Source of the DNA: Shewanella maritima
Lineage (GTDB): Bacteria > Pseudomonadota > Gammaproteobacteria > Enterobacterales > Shewanellaceae
DNA length: 64,000 nucleotides
Assembly (NCBI RefSeq): GCF_004295345.1
Contig: NZ_CP036200.1
Coordinates: forward strand, 2,423,501-2,487,500
Reading direction: 5' to 3'
Part shown: in pieces, positions 33,568 to 43,739 of the stretch
How the letters are laid out: the number at the start of each line of letters is the position of its first letter
Numbering within the stretch: position 1 is the stretch's first letter
The notes under the pieces: model-generated
Seen by the model: the letters and a program-made list of their open reading frames with translations, nothing else
Database searches by the model: none
What the model was told of the DNA's origin: nothing
Program-made: the position numbers and the translations under genes

Positions 33568-34174
33568 AGAGTTTTTAATTCCCGCCGAGGAAGTTGAATT
33601 TGAAGAAGAGATAAAGCACAGCCGCTTTATCTCTTTTGTGTTTCATTGTGATAGCGAACAAAAGCTGAAGTTAGTACTTACTCGCGTTAAGCAGCAGTAT
33701 CCTGGGGCAAGTCATTACTGTTATGCGTTTGTCGCTGACGACCCGAGTAACCTGGTTGCTATCGGTTCGTCCGATGATGGCGAGCCAGCTGGCAGCGCTG
33801 GTAGGCCTATGCTTGCCTGCTTGCAAGGGGCTAACATTGGTGAAATTGGCGCAGTTGTGGTGCGCTATTTTGGCGGCACTAAACTAGGTGTTGGCGGTTT
33901 GGTACGTGCGTATAGTTCAGGTATCAAGAAGGTCATTCCTGAGTTAAAAACTCAGCTTAAAACCCGCCGTTATCCAGTTAAGTTAACTTGTGATTATGCC
34001 CAGCTTAATGATGTCGAGTACGTTATCACTCAATGTGAAGGCGTGATTATTGATAAGCAGTTTGCCGAGTCGGTGACGGTTGAGTTTGAGTTAGCCAAAG
34101 CCTGGCAACAAAAGTTTAATGCACTTTTAGCGACGCAAACCCAAGGGGCGTTACAAGTTAAGTTTACAGCTTGA
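33560..34174 (+). CDS. yigZ: YigZ/IMPACT family protein
   Basis: The 204-residue protein belongs to the UPF0029/IMPACT family. Its N-terminal domain shows [14 protein letters not shown], then [29 protein letters not shown] and [19 protein letters not shown]. The C-terminal ferredoxin-like half is the DUF1949 domain. The exact function in bacteria is not settled. The start is TTG at 33560, preceded by AAGG and overlapping the end of pepQ by 8 bases; this pepQ-yigZ-trkH order matches enterobacteria. Confidence 0.93.
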   Translation: MTEEFLIPAEEVEFEEEIKHSRFISFVFHCDSEQKLKLVLTRVKQQYPGASHYCYAFVADDPSNLVAIGSSDDGEPAGSAGRPMLACLQGANIGEIGAVVVRYFGGTKLGVGGLVRAYSSGIKKVIPELKTQLKTRRYPVKLTCDYAQLNDVEYVITQCEGVIIDKQFAESVTVEFELAKAWQQKFNALLATQTQGALQVKFTA

Positions 34175-34268
34175 TGTGTAAGTGCCAAAATGTGAGTTCT
34201 TTATAAAAATGTAAGCTCGCCGTAATTGAGCTTCTTGTTTTCCAAGGCATTTTGGATTTTGAACCAGC

Positions 34269-35726
34269 ATGCAATATAAAACCATTATCCGTATCACTGG
34301 CCTGTTAATGGGCTTGTTTTCTATGACTATGCTACCACCAGCATTAGTGGCAGTGATATACAAAGACGGTGGTGGTACCGCATTTATTCAAGCATTTAGC
34401 GTCAGCTTGTTCCTTGGTTTCTTACTTTGGTATCCCAACCGCAAACAAAAAGGCGACCTACGTACTCGTGAGGGATTCCTTATTGTGGTGTTGTTCTGGA
34501 CGGTACTGGGCTCAATTGGTTCCTTACCTTTTATTTTTTCAACCGAGCCAAATTTAAGTTGGACCGATAGCTTTTTCGAGTCATTTTCGGCGCTAACCAC
34601 AACCGGTGCTACTGTGATTACCGGGCTTGACCATCTCCCTAAAGCGATTTTGTTTTACCGCCACCTACTGCAGTGGATGGGCGGCATGGGTATCATTGTA
34701 CTTGCGGTCGCAATTTTGCCGCTGTTAGGTATTGGTGGTATGCAGCTTTATAAAGCTGAGGTACCAGGGCCGGTAAAAGACAGCAAGATGACCCCAAGGA
34801 TTGCCGAAACAGCCAAGGCGCTGTGGTATATCTATTTAATGCTAACAGTGGCTTGTGCTAGTGCTTTTTACTTTGCAGGCATGGATGTGTTTGATGCCAT
34901 CTGTCATTCATTTTCTACCATTGCCATTGGCGGCTTTTCGACCCATGACGCAAGCTTAGGCTATTTTGAAAGCCCGCTTATCAACGTGATTTGTGCGGTG
35001 TTCTTATTAATTGCTGCGGTGAACTTTAGTCTGCACTTTGCAGCGTTTTCTCGTCGTGGAATTAACTTTAAAGTGTACTTTAAAGACGCTGAGTTTAAGG
35101 CCTTGATTGCGGTGCAACTAGTGCTTACCGCGGTATGTTTTGCCACGCTTTATAATGCCGGTATTTATGACAGTGCTGAACAAACACTGGATTATGCTTT
35201 CTTCCAAGTGGTGTCTATTTCAACCACCGCGGGTTTTGGTACTGAGAGCTTCTCGTCGTGGCCGCTTTACTTACCAGTACTGCTGATTTTTTCAAGCTTC
35301 ATTGGTGGCTGCGCCGGTTCAACTGGTGGCGGTATGAAGGTGATCAGGCTTATTTTACTGTTCTTGCAAGGCTCGCGTGAATTGAAGCGTTTGGTGCACC
35401 CTAAAGCCTTGTACTCGATTAAGATTGGCTCTACTGCGCTGCCAGATAGAATTATTGATGCGGTTTGGGGCTTCTTTTCGGCTTATGCTCTGGTATTTGT
35501 GGTGTGTATGGTGATTTTAATGGCGATGGATATGGATCCAACCACAGCCTTTAGTGCAACTGCCGCGAGTCTTAACAACCTAGGCCCAGGCTTGGGCGAG
35601 GTGGCAGACAACTATGCTTCAATTACTGATGGTGCTAAATGGGTATTGATTGTCGCTATGCTATTTGGCCGTTTAGAAGTGTTCACCTTGCTGGTGTTAT
35701 TCACGCCGACTTTCTGGAAAAACTAG
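34269..35726 (+). CDS. trkH: Trk potassium uptake protein TrkH
   Basis: TrkH is the inner-membrane K+ channel-like subunit of the Trk system, gated by TrkA. The 485-residue protein is almost all membrane segments, with the four repeated pore loops: SFFESFSALTTTGATVITG, HSFSTIAIGGFST, VVSISTTAGFGTESF and SATAASLNNLGPGLG. The glycines in these loops form the selectivity filter. Its partner trkA lies about 1.5 kb away at 37204-38613 on the other strand. A terminator follows at once. Confidence 0.97.
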   Translation: MQYKTIIRITGLLMGLFSMTMLPPALVAVIYKDGGGTAFIQAFSVSLFLGFLLWYPNRKQKGDLRTREGFLIVVLFWTVLGSIGSLPFIFSTEPNLSWTDSFFESFSALTTTGATVITGLDHLPKAILFYRHLLQWMGGMGIIVLAVAILPLLGIGGMQLYKAEVPGPVKDSKMTPRIAETAKALWYIYLMLTVACASAFYFAGMDVFDAICHSFSTIAIGGFSTHDASLGYFESPLINVICAVFLLIAAVNFSLHFAAFSRRGINFKVYFKDAEFKALIAVQLVLTAVCFATLYNAGIYDSAEQTLDYAFFQVVSISTTAGFGTESFSSWPLYLPVLLIFSSFIGGCAGSTGGGMKVIRLILLFLQGSRELKRLVHPKALYSIKIGSTALPDRIIDAVWGFFSAYALVFVVCMVILMAMDMDPTTAFSATAASLNNLGPGLGEVADNYASITDGAKWVLIVAMLFGRLEVFTLLVLFTPTFWKN

Positions 35727-35752
35727 CCAGTATTTAAGCGAGTCCCCAAACT

Positions 35753-35782
35753 AAAAAAGCAGCTTTGAGCTGCTTTTTTTAT
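35753..35782 (+). terminator. Terminator after trkH
   Basis: AAAAAAGCAGC and GCTGCTTTTTT form a stem with loop TTTGA, followed by T residues. Confidence 0.85.
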
Positions 35783-35845
35783 GGGTACTAGCTGAGGGGG
35801 CTGGTGCTGACTCGTGTTGGCTAACCTGAGTTCAGTTCAGGTTAA

Positions 35846-36151
35846 CTAAGCACAGTAGCGCTTGTGTAGAATGGATATCACCTCAGTCACCTGCTGATTT
35901 TTGAGCTGATAGTAAACCACTTGCGAGCTTTTGCGAGTACTCACCAAGTCTTGCTGTCTTAATACTGCTAAATGTTGTGATAATGCCGACTGGCTCAATG
36001 GCACAGTTTCGTTTAGCTCTGTCACGCTCAGTTCATTATCTAACAGCAAACATAAGATCATTAACCGGTAAGGGTTCGCAATGGCTTTTAGCCACTTCGC
36101 TGCTGTTTCTGCGTTGGTCAACATAGACTCGACATCGATTTCGCCTTGCAC
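35846..36151 (-). CDS. ArsR-family transcriptional regulator
   Basis: This about 101-residue protein is a small winged-helix ArsR/SmtB-type repressor. It has KWLKAIANPYRLMILCLLLDNELSVTELNETV, then the recognition helix LSQSALSQHLAVLRQQDLVST, and a wing ending in VVYYQL. Two cysteines, one in the LCLLLD segment and one in the last residues, could sense metal or redox state, but their spacing is not a known metal site. I choose GTG 36151, which follows GGAG nicely; a TTG at 36178 or an ATG at 36124 are alternatives. No metal-transport gene is adjacent, so its target is unclear; it faces a MITE-like element. Confidence 0.8.
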   Translation of the reverse strand: MQGEIDVESMLTNAETAAKWLKAIANPYRLMILCLLLDNELSVTELNETVPLSQSALSQHLAVLRQQDLVSTRKSSQVVYYQLKNQQVTEVISILHKRYCA

Positions 36152-36242
36152 AGTCAGCTTCTCCAAGTAATTTAGCAATGTATTTATAATACGTTTGGGC
36201 TATTCATATCTCAATTATTAACAATAAATATATGAGCTAGCA

Positions 36243-36507
36243 TAGGTTCTGTTGATCTTTCGAGGTTGATTTTGCAGCTGCTTGTTGGAAATTTATACAA
36301 GGCAGTGGTTTTGCGATGTGGTAATTCACATAAAAAGCCACTAACGCAGTAGAAATGACAACAAGCGCTGCCTGTAAGGTTCGGCTAAAAACGCTTTTCT
36401 CTTTGTTGTGAGCAACTTGTTTAGTGGACTAAACTGCATCGCTCACGCCGCGATTAAAGCGTTTTTTCCTCGAACAAAATCTTACCTGCAAAGATTAACA
36501 GAACCTA
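36243..36507. mobile_element. MITE-like element, 265 bp
   Basis: A 24-bp terminal inverted repeat bounds this non-coding segment between the ArsR gene and hemG. The left end (36243-36266) begins TAGGTTCTGTTGATCTTT. The right end (36484-36507) is its reverse complement with 3 mismatches, giving 21 of 24 matches. The outermost bases are TA on both sides, as expected for insertion at a TA target. The interior has no open frame of note. It is distinct in end sequence from the 20140 element. A MITE dependent on a transposase encoded elsewhere is the best reading. Confidence 0.68.
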
Positions 36508-36583
36508 ATTTTGTGATCCTTAATGACGCATTGGTTGGTGTTTTTTGTCACACTGGCGACAGATTTAAGCTTAGGTGATAGCA

Positions 36584-37123
36584 ATGGCAAACATTTTAGT
36601 TATTTATTACTCACGTGGTGGGCATACCGCGCAGATCAGTCGCGCAATCGCGCAGCAAATTACTGCCGGCGAGCATCAGTGCGACGTGATTAATTTAGTC
36701 GAGCATAAAGGTGAAATTAACTGGCAGCAATATGATGCGGTAGCACTAGGCGCATGTGTTTTGTATGGCTCATACCATAAGTCTGTATTTGAGTTTTGCC
36801 GTCGCCACCACGAGCAATTAGCGAGTTTGCCGAATAGCTTCTTCTGTGTGAATGTGGTTGCCCGCAAACCAGAAAAGCGCATTCCTGAGAACAATAAATA
36901 CCTGCAAAAATTTATTGAACTGTCAGATTGGAAACCACAGGATGTGAAGATCATTGCTGGTAAAGTTGATTACCCATCGTGGACCTGGTACGACAGCTTA
37001 GCCATTAAGCTGATCATGAAAATGACCGATGGCCCAACTGATAGTAAAGCAGTGATTGATTACACTGATTGGGACGATGTGAAGCTATACGCTGATCATA
37101 TTTGTCAGCTGACAAAGGCATAA
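36584..37123 (+). CDS. hemG: Menaquinone-dependent protoporphyrinogen oxidase HemG
   Basis: HemG oxidises protoporphyrinogen IX to protoporphyrin IX, the penultimate heme step, passing electrons to quinone. The 179-residue flavodoxin-like protein has the FMN phosphate loop ILVIYYSRGGHTAQISRAIA, then GACVLYGSYHKSVFEFCR and a C-terminal WTWYDSLAIKLIMKMTDGPTD. The WTWYD/GPTD region corresponds to the long insert that separates HemG from ordinary flavodoxins. ATG 36584 is preferred over a GTG at 36575 because AGGTG lies 6 bases before it. Located beside trkA, as is common in gammaproteobacteria. Confidence 0.94.
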   Translation: MANILVIYYSRGGHTAQISRAIAQQITAGEHQCDVINLVEHKGEINWQQYDAVALGACVLYGSYHKSVFEFCRRHHEQLASLPNSFFCVNVVARKPEKRIPENNKYLQKFIELSDWKPQDVKIIAGKVDYPSWTWYDSLAIKLIMKMTDGPTDSKAVIDYTDWDDVKLYADHICQLTKA

Positions 37124-37144
37124 TTTCAGGAATTGTCGAGTCAA

Positions 37145-37175
37145 CAAGGGCGCTAATCAGCGCCCTTGGTGTTTT
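37145..37175 (+). terminator. Terminator between hemG and trkA
   Basis: CAAGGGCGCT pairs with AGCGCCCTTG around loop AATC, followed by TGTTTTTGG. It separates the convergent hemG and trkA genes. Confidence 0.8.
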
Positions 37176-37203
37176 TGGGTATGATAAAAGTGATTGCTTG
37201 TAT

Positions 37204-38613
37204 CTAAAAGAAGAAAGCGCTTGGTTGGAATAGCTTTTCAACATCAGTAATGTATTTCTTGTGAACCAAGAATAGGATCACGTGGTCACCTTGTTCAATC
37301 ACGGTTTTATCGTGACCCATTAGCACTTCATCATTACGCACAATCGCGCCGATAGTTGTCCCTGGTGGCAGCTTGATATCGCTAATGCGCTTGCCAACCA
37401 CTTTTGAGGTGTTTTCATCACCGTGGGCAATTGCCTCAATGGCTTCGGCTACACCGCGGCGCAAAGAGTATACATTGCAGATATCACCCTGACGGATGTG
37501 AGTCAGTAAGGCTGAAATGGTTGCTTGTTGCGGTGACACCGCAATATCAATATTGGCCTCTTGCACAATATCGACATAGGCTTCGCGCTGGATCAGCACC
37601 ATGACTTTTTTAGCGCCCATACGTTTAGCTAGCAGCGCCGACATAATGTTGGCTTCATCGTCATTGGTTACTGCTATGAATACATCGGTTTGGCTAATGC
37701 CTTCTTCAATAAGTAGCTCTTGATCTGAGGCATCACCATTGAATACTGTGGTTTTGGTGAGTTTCTCGCTGAGCATGTCAGCACGCTCTTTTTTATGTTC
37801 GATCAACTTAACTGAATGTTGCCTTTGTAGCTGCTCTGCAAGACCAAAACCGATATTACCGCCACCGGCAATCATGATATTGCGGTACGAGTTATCCAGC
37901 TTTTGCATTTCACTCATTACTGCGCGAATGTGGCGGCTGTCAGCCAAGAAGAACACCTCATCATCTGCCTCGATAATGGTGGTGCCACGAGGCATGATGT
38001 GTTTACCTTGGCGGTAAATTGCTGCAACCCGGGTATCAATATTCGGCATGTGTTCGCGCAGAGTTGCTAATGCATTACCAACCAGCGGGCCACCATAATA
38101 AGCTTTTACTGCTACCAAGCTTAGCTTACCGTCGGCAAACTCAAGTACTTGCAGTGCGCCAGGGTAGTCAACCAAGCGTTTAATGTAAGTGGTGACTAAC
38201 TGCTCTGGGGCAATCAGCTCATCGATAATAAAGCCGCCACGAGGCTTGGCATCGCCTTGTTTGACTTCACTGTCGATAAACAGTTTGTCCTGCATTTGCA
38301 GGTACGGCTCAGAGCGGATACGGGCAATCTTAGTTGGTGTGCCATAGAGACTGTAGGCAATTTGGCAGGCCGCCATATTACACTCATCGCTATTGGTTAC
38401 CGCGATCAGCATATCGGCATCTTCGGCGCCAGCTTGCTTGAGTACATTTGGGTGGGCGCCGTGGCCTGCGACAACACGCAAATCAAACTTATCTTGCAGG
38501 ATATTAAGTGTCGCGCGGTCGCTATCTACCAAGGTGATATCGTTGTTCTCACCCACTAGATTTTCGGCGAGTGTGCCACCAACTTGTCCTGCACCTAAGA
38601 TAATAATTTTCAT
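37204..38613 (-). CDS. trkA: Trk potassium uptake regulator TrkA
   Basis: TrkA is the cytosolic NAD(H)-binding ring that gates TrkH. The 469-residue protein contains two tandem RCK units. The first begins [19 protein letters not shown] with the nucleotide-binding glycines, and the second begins [19 protein letters not shown] near residue 240. Each is followed by a TrkA-C domain ([18 protein letters not shown] and [15 protein letters not shown] segments). It is the last gene of the leftward def-fmt-rsmB-trkA operon and follows rsmB by 31 bases. Confidence 0.97.
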   Translation of the reverse strand: MKIIILGAGQVGGTLAENLVGENNDITLVDSDRATLNILQDKFDLRVVAGHGAHPNVLKQAGAEDADMLIAVTNSDECNMAACQIAYSLYGTPTKIARIRSEPYLQMQDKLFIDSEVKQGDAKPRGGFIIDELIAPEQLVTTYIKRLVDYPGALQVLEFADGKLSLVAVKAYYGGPLVGNALATLREHMPNIDTRVAAIYRQGKHIMPRGTTIIEADDEVFFLADSRHIRAVMSEMQKLDNSYRNIMIAGGGNIGFGLAEQLQRQHSVKLIEHKKERADMLSEKLTKTTVFNGDASDQELLIEEGISQTDVFIAVTNDDEANIMSALLAKRMGAKKVMVLIQREAYVDIVQEANIDIAVSPQQATISALLTHIRQGDICNVYSLRRGVAEAIEAIAHGDENTSKVVGKRISDIKLPPGTTIGAIVRNDEVLMGHDKTVIEQGDHVILFLVHKKYITDVEKLFQPSAFFF

Positions 38614-38644
38614 TGCGTATCCATCACCTTATTGGCTTTTATTG

Positions 38645-39928
38645 TTATGCGCTCTTGGTCAGCTTGGCGTAATAAAAGCCATCCATATTATTTTGCCCAG
38701 GCAAGATTTGCCAACCGATATCATCACTACTGTCTTGCTGAACGATGGGCTCAAGTTTGGCATCAGGAGTGCGGGCAAGGAAGTCAGTTACTTGATCACG
38801 GTTTTCCTGCGGCAGGATAGAACAGGTGGCATAGAGCAGGGTGCCACCTGGTTTTAGCCACAGCCAGCAGTGATCAAAAATTTGTTTTTGCAGCTTGGCT
38901 AGCTCTTCAATGTCGTTACTTTTACGCAGCCATTTAATGTCTGGGTGACGACGGATAACACCGGTAGCTGAACAAGGCGCGTCTAGCAAAATGCGGTCAA
39001 ACTTACCGCCTGTCCACCAGCTATCAATATTGGCCGCATCGCCATGAATGACATTGGCGTTAAGCTTGAGTCTATCTAGATTCTGCTGCACTCGCTCAAG
39101 GCGTTTGGCATCAAAATCTACTGCTGTGAGCTCAATACTCGGTTCAAGCTCAAGCAGATGACAGCTTTTACCGCCAGGAGCTGCACATGCATCAAGAATG
39201 ATTTCATATGCTTGTGGCGCGAGTAGGGTAGCGGCCCATTGGGCCGCACCATCTTGTACTGATGCAGCGCCAGTATCAAACTCAGGTAGCTGAGTTACGT
39301 CAGTTGGACTTGCTAGTAAGATGGCATCATCGCAACTGCCGCTACTTGCTTCAATTTGCTGCTCAGTCAGTTTGGCTAAGTAGCTGTCACGACTTTGTTG
39401 CTGTTGATTGTTTCGCAGCCACATTGGCGGGCGTTGATGGCTTTGCTCAATAACCTGCTGCCATTGCTGTGGGTATGCTTGCTGCAAGCGTTTAACTAAC
39501 CAGGCGGGTGTGTTGAACTTGAGGGTGTCAGACGCTTCGCTTAAAGGCGCTTTTTGGCGCTCAATATTGCGCAGTACGCCATTAACCACTTTCACTAGGC
39601 CGTTAAACTTTAATTGCCGGCAGGCTTCTGCTGTTTCACCAACAGCAGCGTGGGCAGGAATGCGGGTGAAATACAGCTGATAGCAACCTACCAGTAATAG
39701 TTGGTGAATAATGCGCTGCTTACCTTTGAACTGTTTACTTAGGCAATCGCTAACGCATTTATCTAATTGAGGTAGCTGGCGCATAACGCCATAGCAGATT
39801 TCCGCAAGTAGGCCTTTATCTTTGCCGTTGGCTAGGTGCTTTTGTTGCTCTGGTAGGGCAACTGATAACGAGATGCCTCGTTCAAGCACATCAAAAATCG
39901 CTTTAGCGGCCAATGCACGAACGTTCAT
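38645..39928 (-). CDS. rsmB: 16S rRNA m5C967 methyltransferase RsmB
   Basis: RsmB methylates cytosine 967 of 16S rRNA. The 427-residue protein has an N-terminal NusB-like RNA-binding domain (NVRALAAKAIFDVLERGISL, then VGCYQLYFTRIPAHAAVGETAE). A Rossmann methyltransferase domain follows with DACAAPGGKSCHLLEL (SAM binding), LLDAPCSATGVIRRHPDIKWLR and LLYATCSILPQEN. The two cysteines in DAPCS and TCS are the catalytic pair. It overlaps fmt by 1 base, the known fmt-rsmB arrangement. Confidence 0.97.
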   Translation of the reverse strand: MNVRALAAKAIFDVLERGISLSVALPEQQKHLANGKDKGLLAEICYGVMRQLPQLDKCVSDCLSKQFKGKQRIIHQLLLVGCYQLYFTRIPAHAAVGETAEACRQLKFNGLVKVVNGVLRNIERQKAPLSEASDTLKFNTPAWLVKRLQQAYPQQWQQVIEQSHQRPPMWLRNNQQQQSRDSYLAKLTEQQIEASSGSCDDAILLASPTDVTQLPEFDTGAASVQDGAAQWAATLLAPQAYEIILDACAAPGGKSCHLLELEPSIELTAVDFDAKRLERVQQNLDRLKLNANVIHGDAANIDSWWTGGKFDRILLDAPCSATGVIRRHPDIKWLRKSNDIEELAKLQKQIFDHCWLWLKPGGTLLYATCSILPQENRDQVTDFLARTPDAKLEPIVQQDSSDDIGWQILPGQNNMDGFYYAKLTKSA

Positions 39929-40887
39929 TATTGAGCAGCCTCTATGCTGAGTTGAGTGCCTGCTGCAAACCAGTCTGCGCGTGAGTTAAGTACATCGGCT
40001 GCACTTAGCGGTTTTTTGTTTGGTAGCTGCAAGGTCTCAATAACGAGAGCATTCTCGCCTGTGGCAACCACTATGCCTGATTTGTCTGCGCGAATGATGG
40101 TACCTGGCTTTGCTGCTGATTCTAGCTGCTCAACTTTGGCTTGCCATACTTTAATCGTTTGCTCGTTGTGGCTAAAGTGACTTGCTGGCCAAGGGTTGAA
40201 TGCACGAACTTCTTGCCAAAGTTGAGTGGCTGCTTTGCTCCAATCTAGCTTGGCTTCTTCTTTCGACAGCTTTTCTGCGTAATTAGCTTGCGACTCGTCT
40301 TGTTTCTCGGCGCTCAGAGTACCTGCGCTTAATCCTGCAAGAGCTTCAACAAGGGCTTGTGGGCCTTGCTCAGCAAGCTTTTCATATAAGGTTGCCGAAG
40401 TGTCACTGTCTTCAATTGGCAGGTGAGTTTTTAGCAGCATATCACCGGTATCTAGGCCGATATCCATTTGCATAATGGTGACGCCAGTCGCTTTATCGCC
40501 CGCCCATAACGCGCGCTGAATTGGCGCTGCGCCGCGCCAGCGAGGCAAAATTGAACCGTGGACATTAATGCAACCTAAACGCGGTGTATCGAGTACTACT
40601 TGAGGCAAGATAAGGCCATAAGCCACTACGACCATGATGTCTGCATCAATAGCCGCAAGTTCGGCTTGCGCCTCTTCATTACGCAAAGACTTAGGTTGAT
40701 AAACCGCAATATCATGTTCAACTGCCAACGACTTAACTGGGCTTGCCGTCAGTTTCTTGCCTCGCCCGGCTGGTCTATCAGGTTGGGTATAAACCCCAAC
40801 AACCTGATGTTCAGAGTCTAGAAGGGCTTGTAAATGTCTCGCGGCAAAGTCAGGTGTGCCGGCAAAAATGATTTTTAGCGGTTTCAA
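39928..40887 (-). CDS. fmt: Methionyl-tRNA formyltransferase
   Basis: Fmt formylates initiator Met-tRNA with 10-formyl-tetrahydrofolate, enabling initiation. The 319-residue protein shows [30 protein letters not shown], then [21 protein letters not shown] with the catalytic Asn/His and GLDTGDM with the aspartate. The C-terminal OB-like domain begins near residue 210. It sits between def and rsmB (8 bases and a 1-base overlap); def removes the same formyl group from finished proteins. Confidence 0.97.
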   Translation of the reverse strand: MKPLKIIFAGTPDFAARHLQALLDSEHQVVGVYTQPDRPAGRGKKLTASPVKSLAVEHDIAVYQPKSLRNEEAQAELAAIDADIMVVVAYGLILPQVVLDTPRLGCINVHGSILPRWRGAAPIQRALWAGDKATGVTIMQMDIGLDTGDMLLKTHLPIEDSDTSATLYEKLAEQGPQALVEALAGLSAGTLSAEKQDESQANYAEKLSKEEAKLDWSKAATQLWQEVRAFNPWPASHFSHNEQTIKVWQAKVEQLESAAKPGTIIRADKSGIVVATGENALVIETLQLPNKKPLSAADVLNSRADWFAAGTQLSIEAAQ

Positions 40888-40895
40888 TGTGTGTC

Positions 40896-41408
40896 CTATG
40901 CGTTTTTAGCGGCTAGTCGAGCTTCTTTTTCAAGTTTGGTTTTGATGCGCTGGCGCTTTAATGGCGACAGGTAGTCAACAAACAGTTTGCCTTGAAGGTG
41001 ATCCATTTCGTGTTGAATACAAATCGCAAAAAGATCATCTGCTTCAATAGTATACTCGTCACCATTGCGGTCTTGAGCCTTAAGGGTTACCTTTTCGGCG
41101 CGGTCAACTTTGGCGTAGATGCCTGGCACTGAAAGGCAACCTTCCTCATTGGTAAAATCACCGCTACTGGCAACGATTTCTGGATTGATAATCACATTTG
41201 GGCGCTCAACATCGTCTTGTAGATCCATCACAATCAGTTGTTGATGGAAGTCCACCTGAGTGCCCGCAAGGCCAATGCCTTTTTCTTCGTACATGGTTTC
41301 AAGCATGCTGTCGATTTGGGTTTGTAATGCTGGGCCGAAATCTGTCACAGGCTTAGCAATGGTTCGTAATCTTTCGTCTGGAAAGCGTAATACTTTTAGT
41401 AATGGCAT
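40896..41408 (-). CDS. def: Peptide deformylase
   Basis: Def removes the N-terminal formyl group from nascent proteins with a bound Fe(II). The 170-residue protein has the three family motifs: [10 protein letters not shown] (motif I, with T in place of the usual A/P-rich variant), EEGCLSVPG (motif II, metal cysteine) and [12 protein letters not shown] (motif III, two metal histidines and the catalytic glutamate). It leads the leftward def-fmt-rsmB-trkA operon, and is divergent from the LysM gene, with about 125 bases between. Confidence 0.97.
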   Translation of the reverse strand: MPLLKVLRFPDERLRTIAKPVTDFGPALQTQIDSMLETMYEEKGIGLAGTQVDFHQQLIVMDLQDDVERPNVIINPEIVASSGDFTNEEGCLSVPGIYAKVDRAEKVTLKAQDRNGDEYTIEADDLFAICIQHEMDHLQGKLFVDYLSPLKRQRIKTKLEKEARLAAKNA

Positions 41409-41532
41409 ATTTAAACTCTTAACAAGTCTGTCAAATTTCAGCCAGTTAGCTATACTGGCAGATGCAAATAGGGTAATTTTAATCCTAACGGACTATCAAT
41501 AACAGCAAAAAGCGCTTTTTAGGCTTAATAAC

Positions 41533-42636
41533 ATGGACCTCTGCATGAGACGTTTACTATTTCTCGCATTTTTGGCATTAAATATTACTCAAGTTAATGC
41601 TGACACGCTGACATTAAAAGCGGGTCATCCTGATACTTATGTTGTCAAAAAAGGCGACACCCTATGGGATATTTCTGGCTACTTTCTTAACGACCCTTGG
41701 CGCTGGCCAAAGTTGTGGGGCGTTAATCCACAAATTGCCAACCCTCACCTAATTTACCCAGGCGATCGCCTAACGTTAGTCTTTATTGATGGCGAGCCGC
41801 GCCTTGTTGTTAAAAAACACGTGAAAAAGAATGTTGAAGGGCGTATTTCTCCAAAAGGCGGCGCAATTCCCGCGGTGGATTTATCGCTTATTCATCAGTA
41901 TTTGAATCAAAATCGTGTTGTTGAGCAGCAGTGGCTCGATGGTCTACCTATGGTGCTAAGTGGTGAGAATCCTTCTCGTCATCACCTTATGGATAATATC
42001 GTTTATATCAATGCCAATATGCCAAAAGGTCAGAAAGTGTTGATTTATGAGCCAGCGCGTGAGTTTACTGAGGCAGAATCAGGCGAACCCCTAGGACGTG
42101 AGATTATTGTCTCTGCGAGTGGCCGTGTGGTTGAGTCCGGTGATGTTTCAAAAGTTCAGTTGCTGAGTAACTTGCGCGAAACTAAAGTTGGCTTCAAAGT
42201 GGCACGCGTAGAGGATGAAGCGCTTTTACCTGCCTACTTTATGCCGCAAGCGGCTGAAACTGAAGGTGCGCGTGTGTTGGCGACAGTTGGTAGTGTACGA
42301 GAAGCTGGCAAGCTAGATGTAGTTTATTTAGATAAAGGAAGCGTTGACGGCGTTCGCCCTGGTCATGTGTTCTCTATGTACCGTGACGGTGAAGAAATCA
42401 TTATCGACAATGATGGTATGCCTGTTCGCGTGGTTGATCGTTCATCGTATGAAAAAGTGCTGGCTCACTTCTCTGAAGATAGCGTGACCAAAATGCCTGA
42501 TATTTTCCATGGTAACTTAATGGTGTTTAAAGTGTTCGACCGCACCGCAATGGGCTTGATTATGTATAATCAACGTCCTGTGCGTGTAGGCGATAAGTTA
42601 ATGGAGCCTGTTGAGATTAAACTAAAGGCGGACTAG
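41533..42636 (+). CDS. LysM-domain cell-envelope protein
   Basis: The 367-residue protein has a signal peptide (MRRLLFLAFLALNITQVNA), then one LysM domain at about residues 30-85 (YVVKKGDTLWDISGYFLNDPWRWPKLW, then NPHLIYPGDRL). LysM binds peptidoglycan, so it probably acts in the periplasm or at the wall. The C-terminal 250 residues are a conserved region of unknown function found with LysM in gammaproteobacteria. The ATG at 41533 has AGG nine bases upstream; an ATG at 41545 lies directly before the signal peptide and is also possible. It precedes dprA with no gap, the usual order between def and dprA. Confidence 0.87.
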   Translation: MDLCMRRLLFLAFLALNITQVNADTLTLKAGHPDTYVVKKGDTLWDISGYFLNDPWRWPKLWGVNPQIANPHLIYPGDRLTLVFIDGEPRLVVKKHVKKNVEGRISPKGGAIPAVDLSLIHQYLNQNRVVEQQWLDGLPMVLSGENPSRHHLMDNIVYINANMPKGQKVLIYEPAREFTEAESGEPLGREIIVSASGRVVESGDVSKVQLLSNLRETKVGFKVARVEDEALLPAYFMPQAAETEGARVLATVGSVREAGKLDVVYLDKGSVDGVRPGHVFSMYRDGEEIIIDNDGMPVRVVDRSSYEKVLAHFSEDSVTKMPDIFHGNLMVFKVFDRTAMGLIMYNQRPVRVGDKLMEPVEIKLKAD

Positions 42637-42720
42637 ATATCTGACAAACTGGTCGACTGGCTGGTTGTTTACGCAGTTTCTGGGCTAGGACCCGCTCGGA
42701 TTAAGCAATTATTAACTCAC

Positions 42721-43737
42721 ATGGATGTTGAGGAGCTAAGGCAAAGGTTGGAGTTTGAAAAGCAAACACTGCCTTTACCTAGTTCCAGCATTGAAAAACT
42801 CCATATTGATCATCAGCGCGTTGAGCAGGCGTTAGAGTGGCAAGCCGCGGCTGATGATCACTATATTCTCTCCCGATCAGACCCTCTTTATCCTGCTTTA
42901 CTGGCAGAAATCCCTGATCCTCCACCCATACTATTTGTTAAAGGTGGTGCTCATAGTTTAGTTATTCCAAGTGTGGCGATAGTTGGAAGTCGCAATGCGT
43001 CACCAGCTGGACTTGAGATCGCAAGAACGCTGGCAGCTGAGTTGGCAAATCAGGGCTTTGCTGTTACCAGTGGTTTGGCGTTAGGTATTGATGCTGCCGC
43101 TCATCAAGGCGCGATTAATTCAAGCGGGAAAACCATTGCCGTGTTAGGCACAGGTATCGACACCATATATCCCAAGCGTCATCGTAATTTATATCAGCAA
43201 GTACGAGAGTCTGGTTGCTTGGTTAGCGAGTTCTGGCCTGATGTCGGCCCATTTGCCGGTAACTTCCCTAAGCGTAATCGCATTGTCAGTGGTCTATCTT
43301 TGGGGGTGACAGTTGTCGAGGCTGCGCTGCGAAGTGGCTCGCTTATAACTGCCAGGCTTGCCATGGAGCAAAACCGGGAAGTGTTTGCTGTACCAGGCTC
43401 GGTATTAAGTGGTCATTACCAGGGTTGTCACCAGCTTATTCAAAATGGGGCAAAACTTGTCGAAAAATCGGCCGATATAATAGAAGAGTTGCAGAGTTTA
43501 TCGCATTTCCACCTTGAACAATTACAACAACGTCACCATATAGAGCCCATGAGTAATTGTAATTTGCCATTTCCTCCCCTGTTAGCTAGTGTAGGATATG
43601 AGACAACGACATTAGACCAAGTCGTTGAGCATAGTGGGCAACCATTAGATCTGGTGTTAGTACAAATGCTTGAGCTTGAATTACAAGGGTGGGTTACAGC
43701 GGTAGCCGGTGGTTACGTCAGATTAAAGAGGAGCTAG
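42721..43737 (+). CDS. dprA: DNA-processing protein DprA (start codon anomalous)
   Basis: DprA binds incoming single-stranded DNA and loads RecA during natural transformation. The coordinates start at the first conventional codon, ATG 42721, but this truncates the protein. The frame stays open back to 42637, directly after the LysM stop, and encodes SDKLVDWLVVYAVSGLGPARIKQLL, clearly the family's N-terminal helix-hairpin-helix. The only candidate start there is ATA at 42637, preceded by AAGGCGGA. The Rossmann-like core follows with [46 protein letters not shown] and [23 protein letters not shown]-terminal winged-helix domain ends the protein. Overlapping promoter or coupling to smg is likely, since smg starts 3 bases later. 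Confidence 0.92.
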   Translation: MDVEELRQRLEFEKQTLPLPSSSIEKLHIDHQRVEQALEWQAAADDHYILSRSDPLYPALLAEIPDPPPILFVKGGAHSLVIPSVAIVGSRNASPAGLEIARTLAAELANQGFAVTSGLALGIDAAAHQGAINSSGKTIAVLGTGIDTIYPKRHRNLYQQVRESGCLVSEFWPDVGPFAGNFPKRNRIVSGLSLGVTVVEAALRSGSLITARLAMEQNREVFAVPGSVLSGHYQGCHQLIQNGAKLVEKSADIIEELQSLSHFHLEQLQQRHHIEPMSNCNLPFPPLLASVGYETTTLDQVVEHSGQPLDLVLVQMLELELQGWVTAVAGGYVRLKRS

Positions 43738-43739
43738 CC

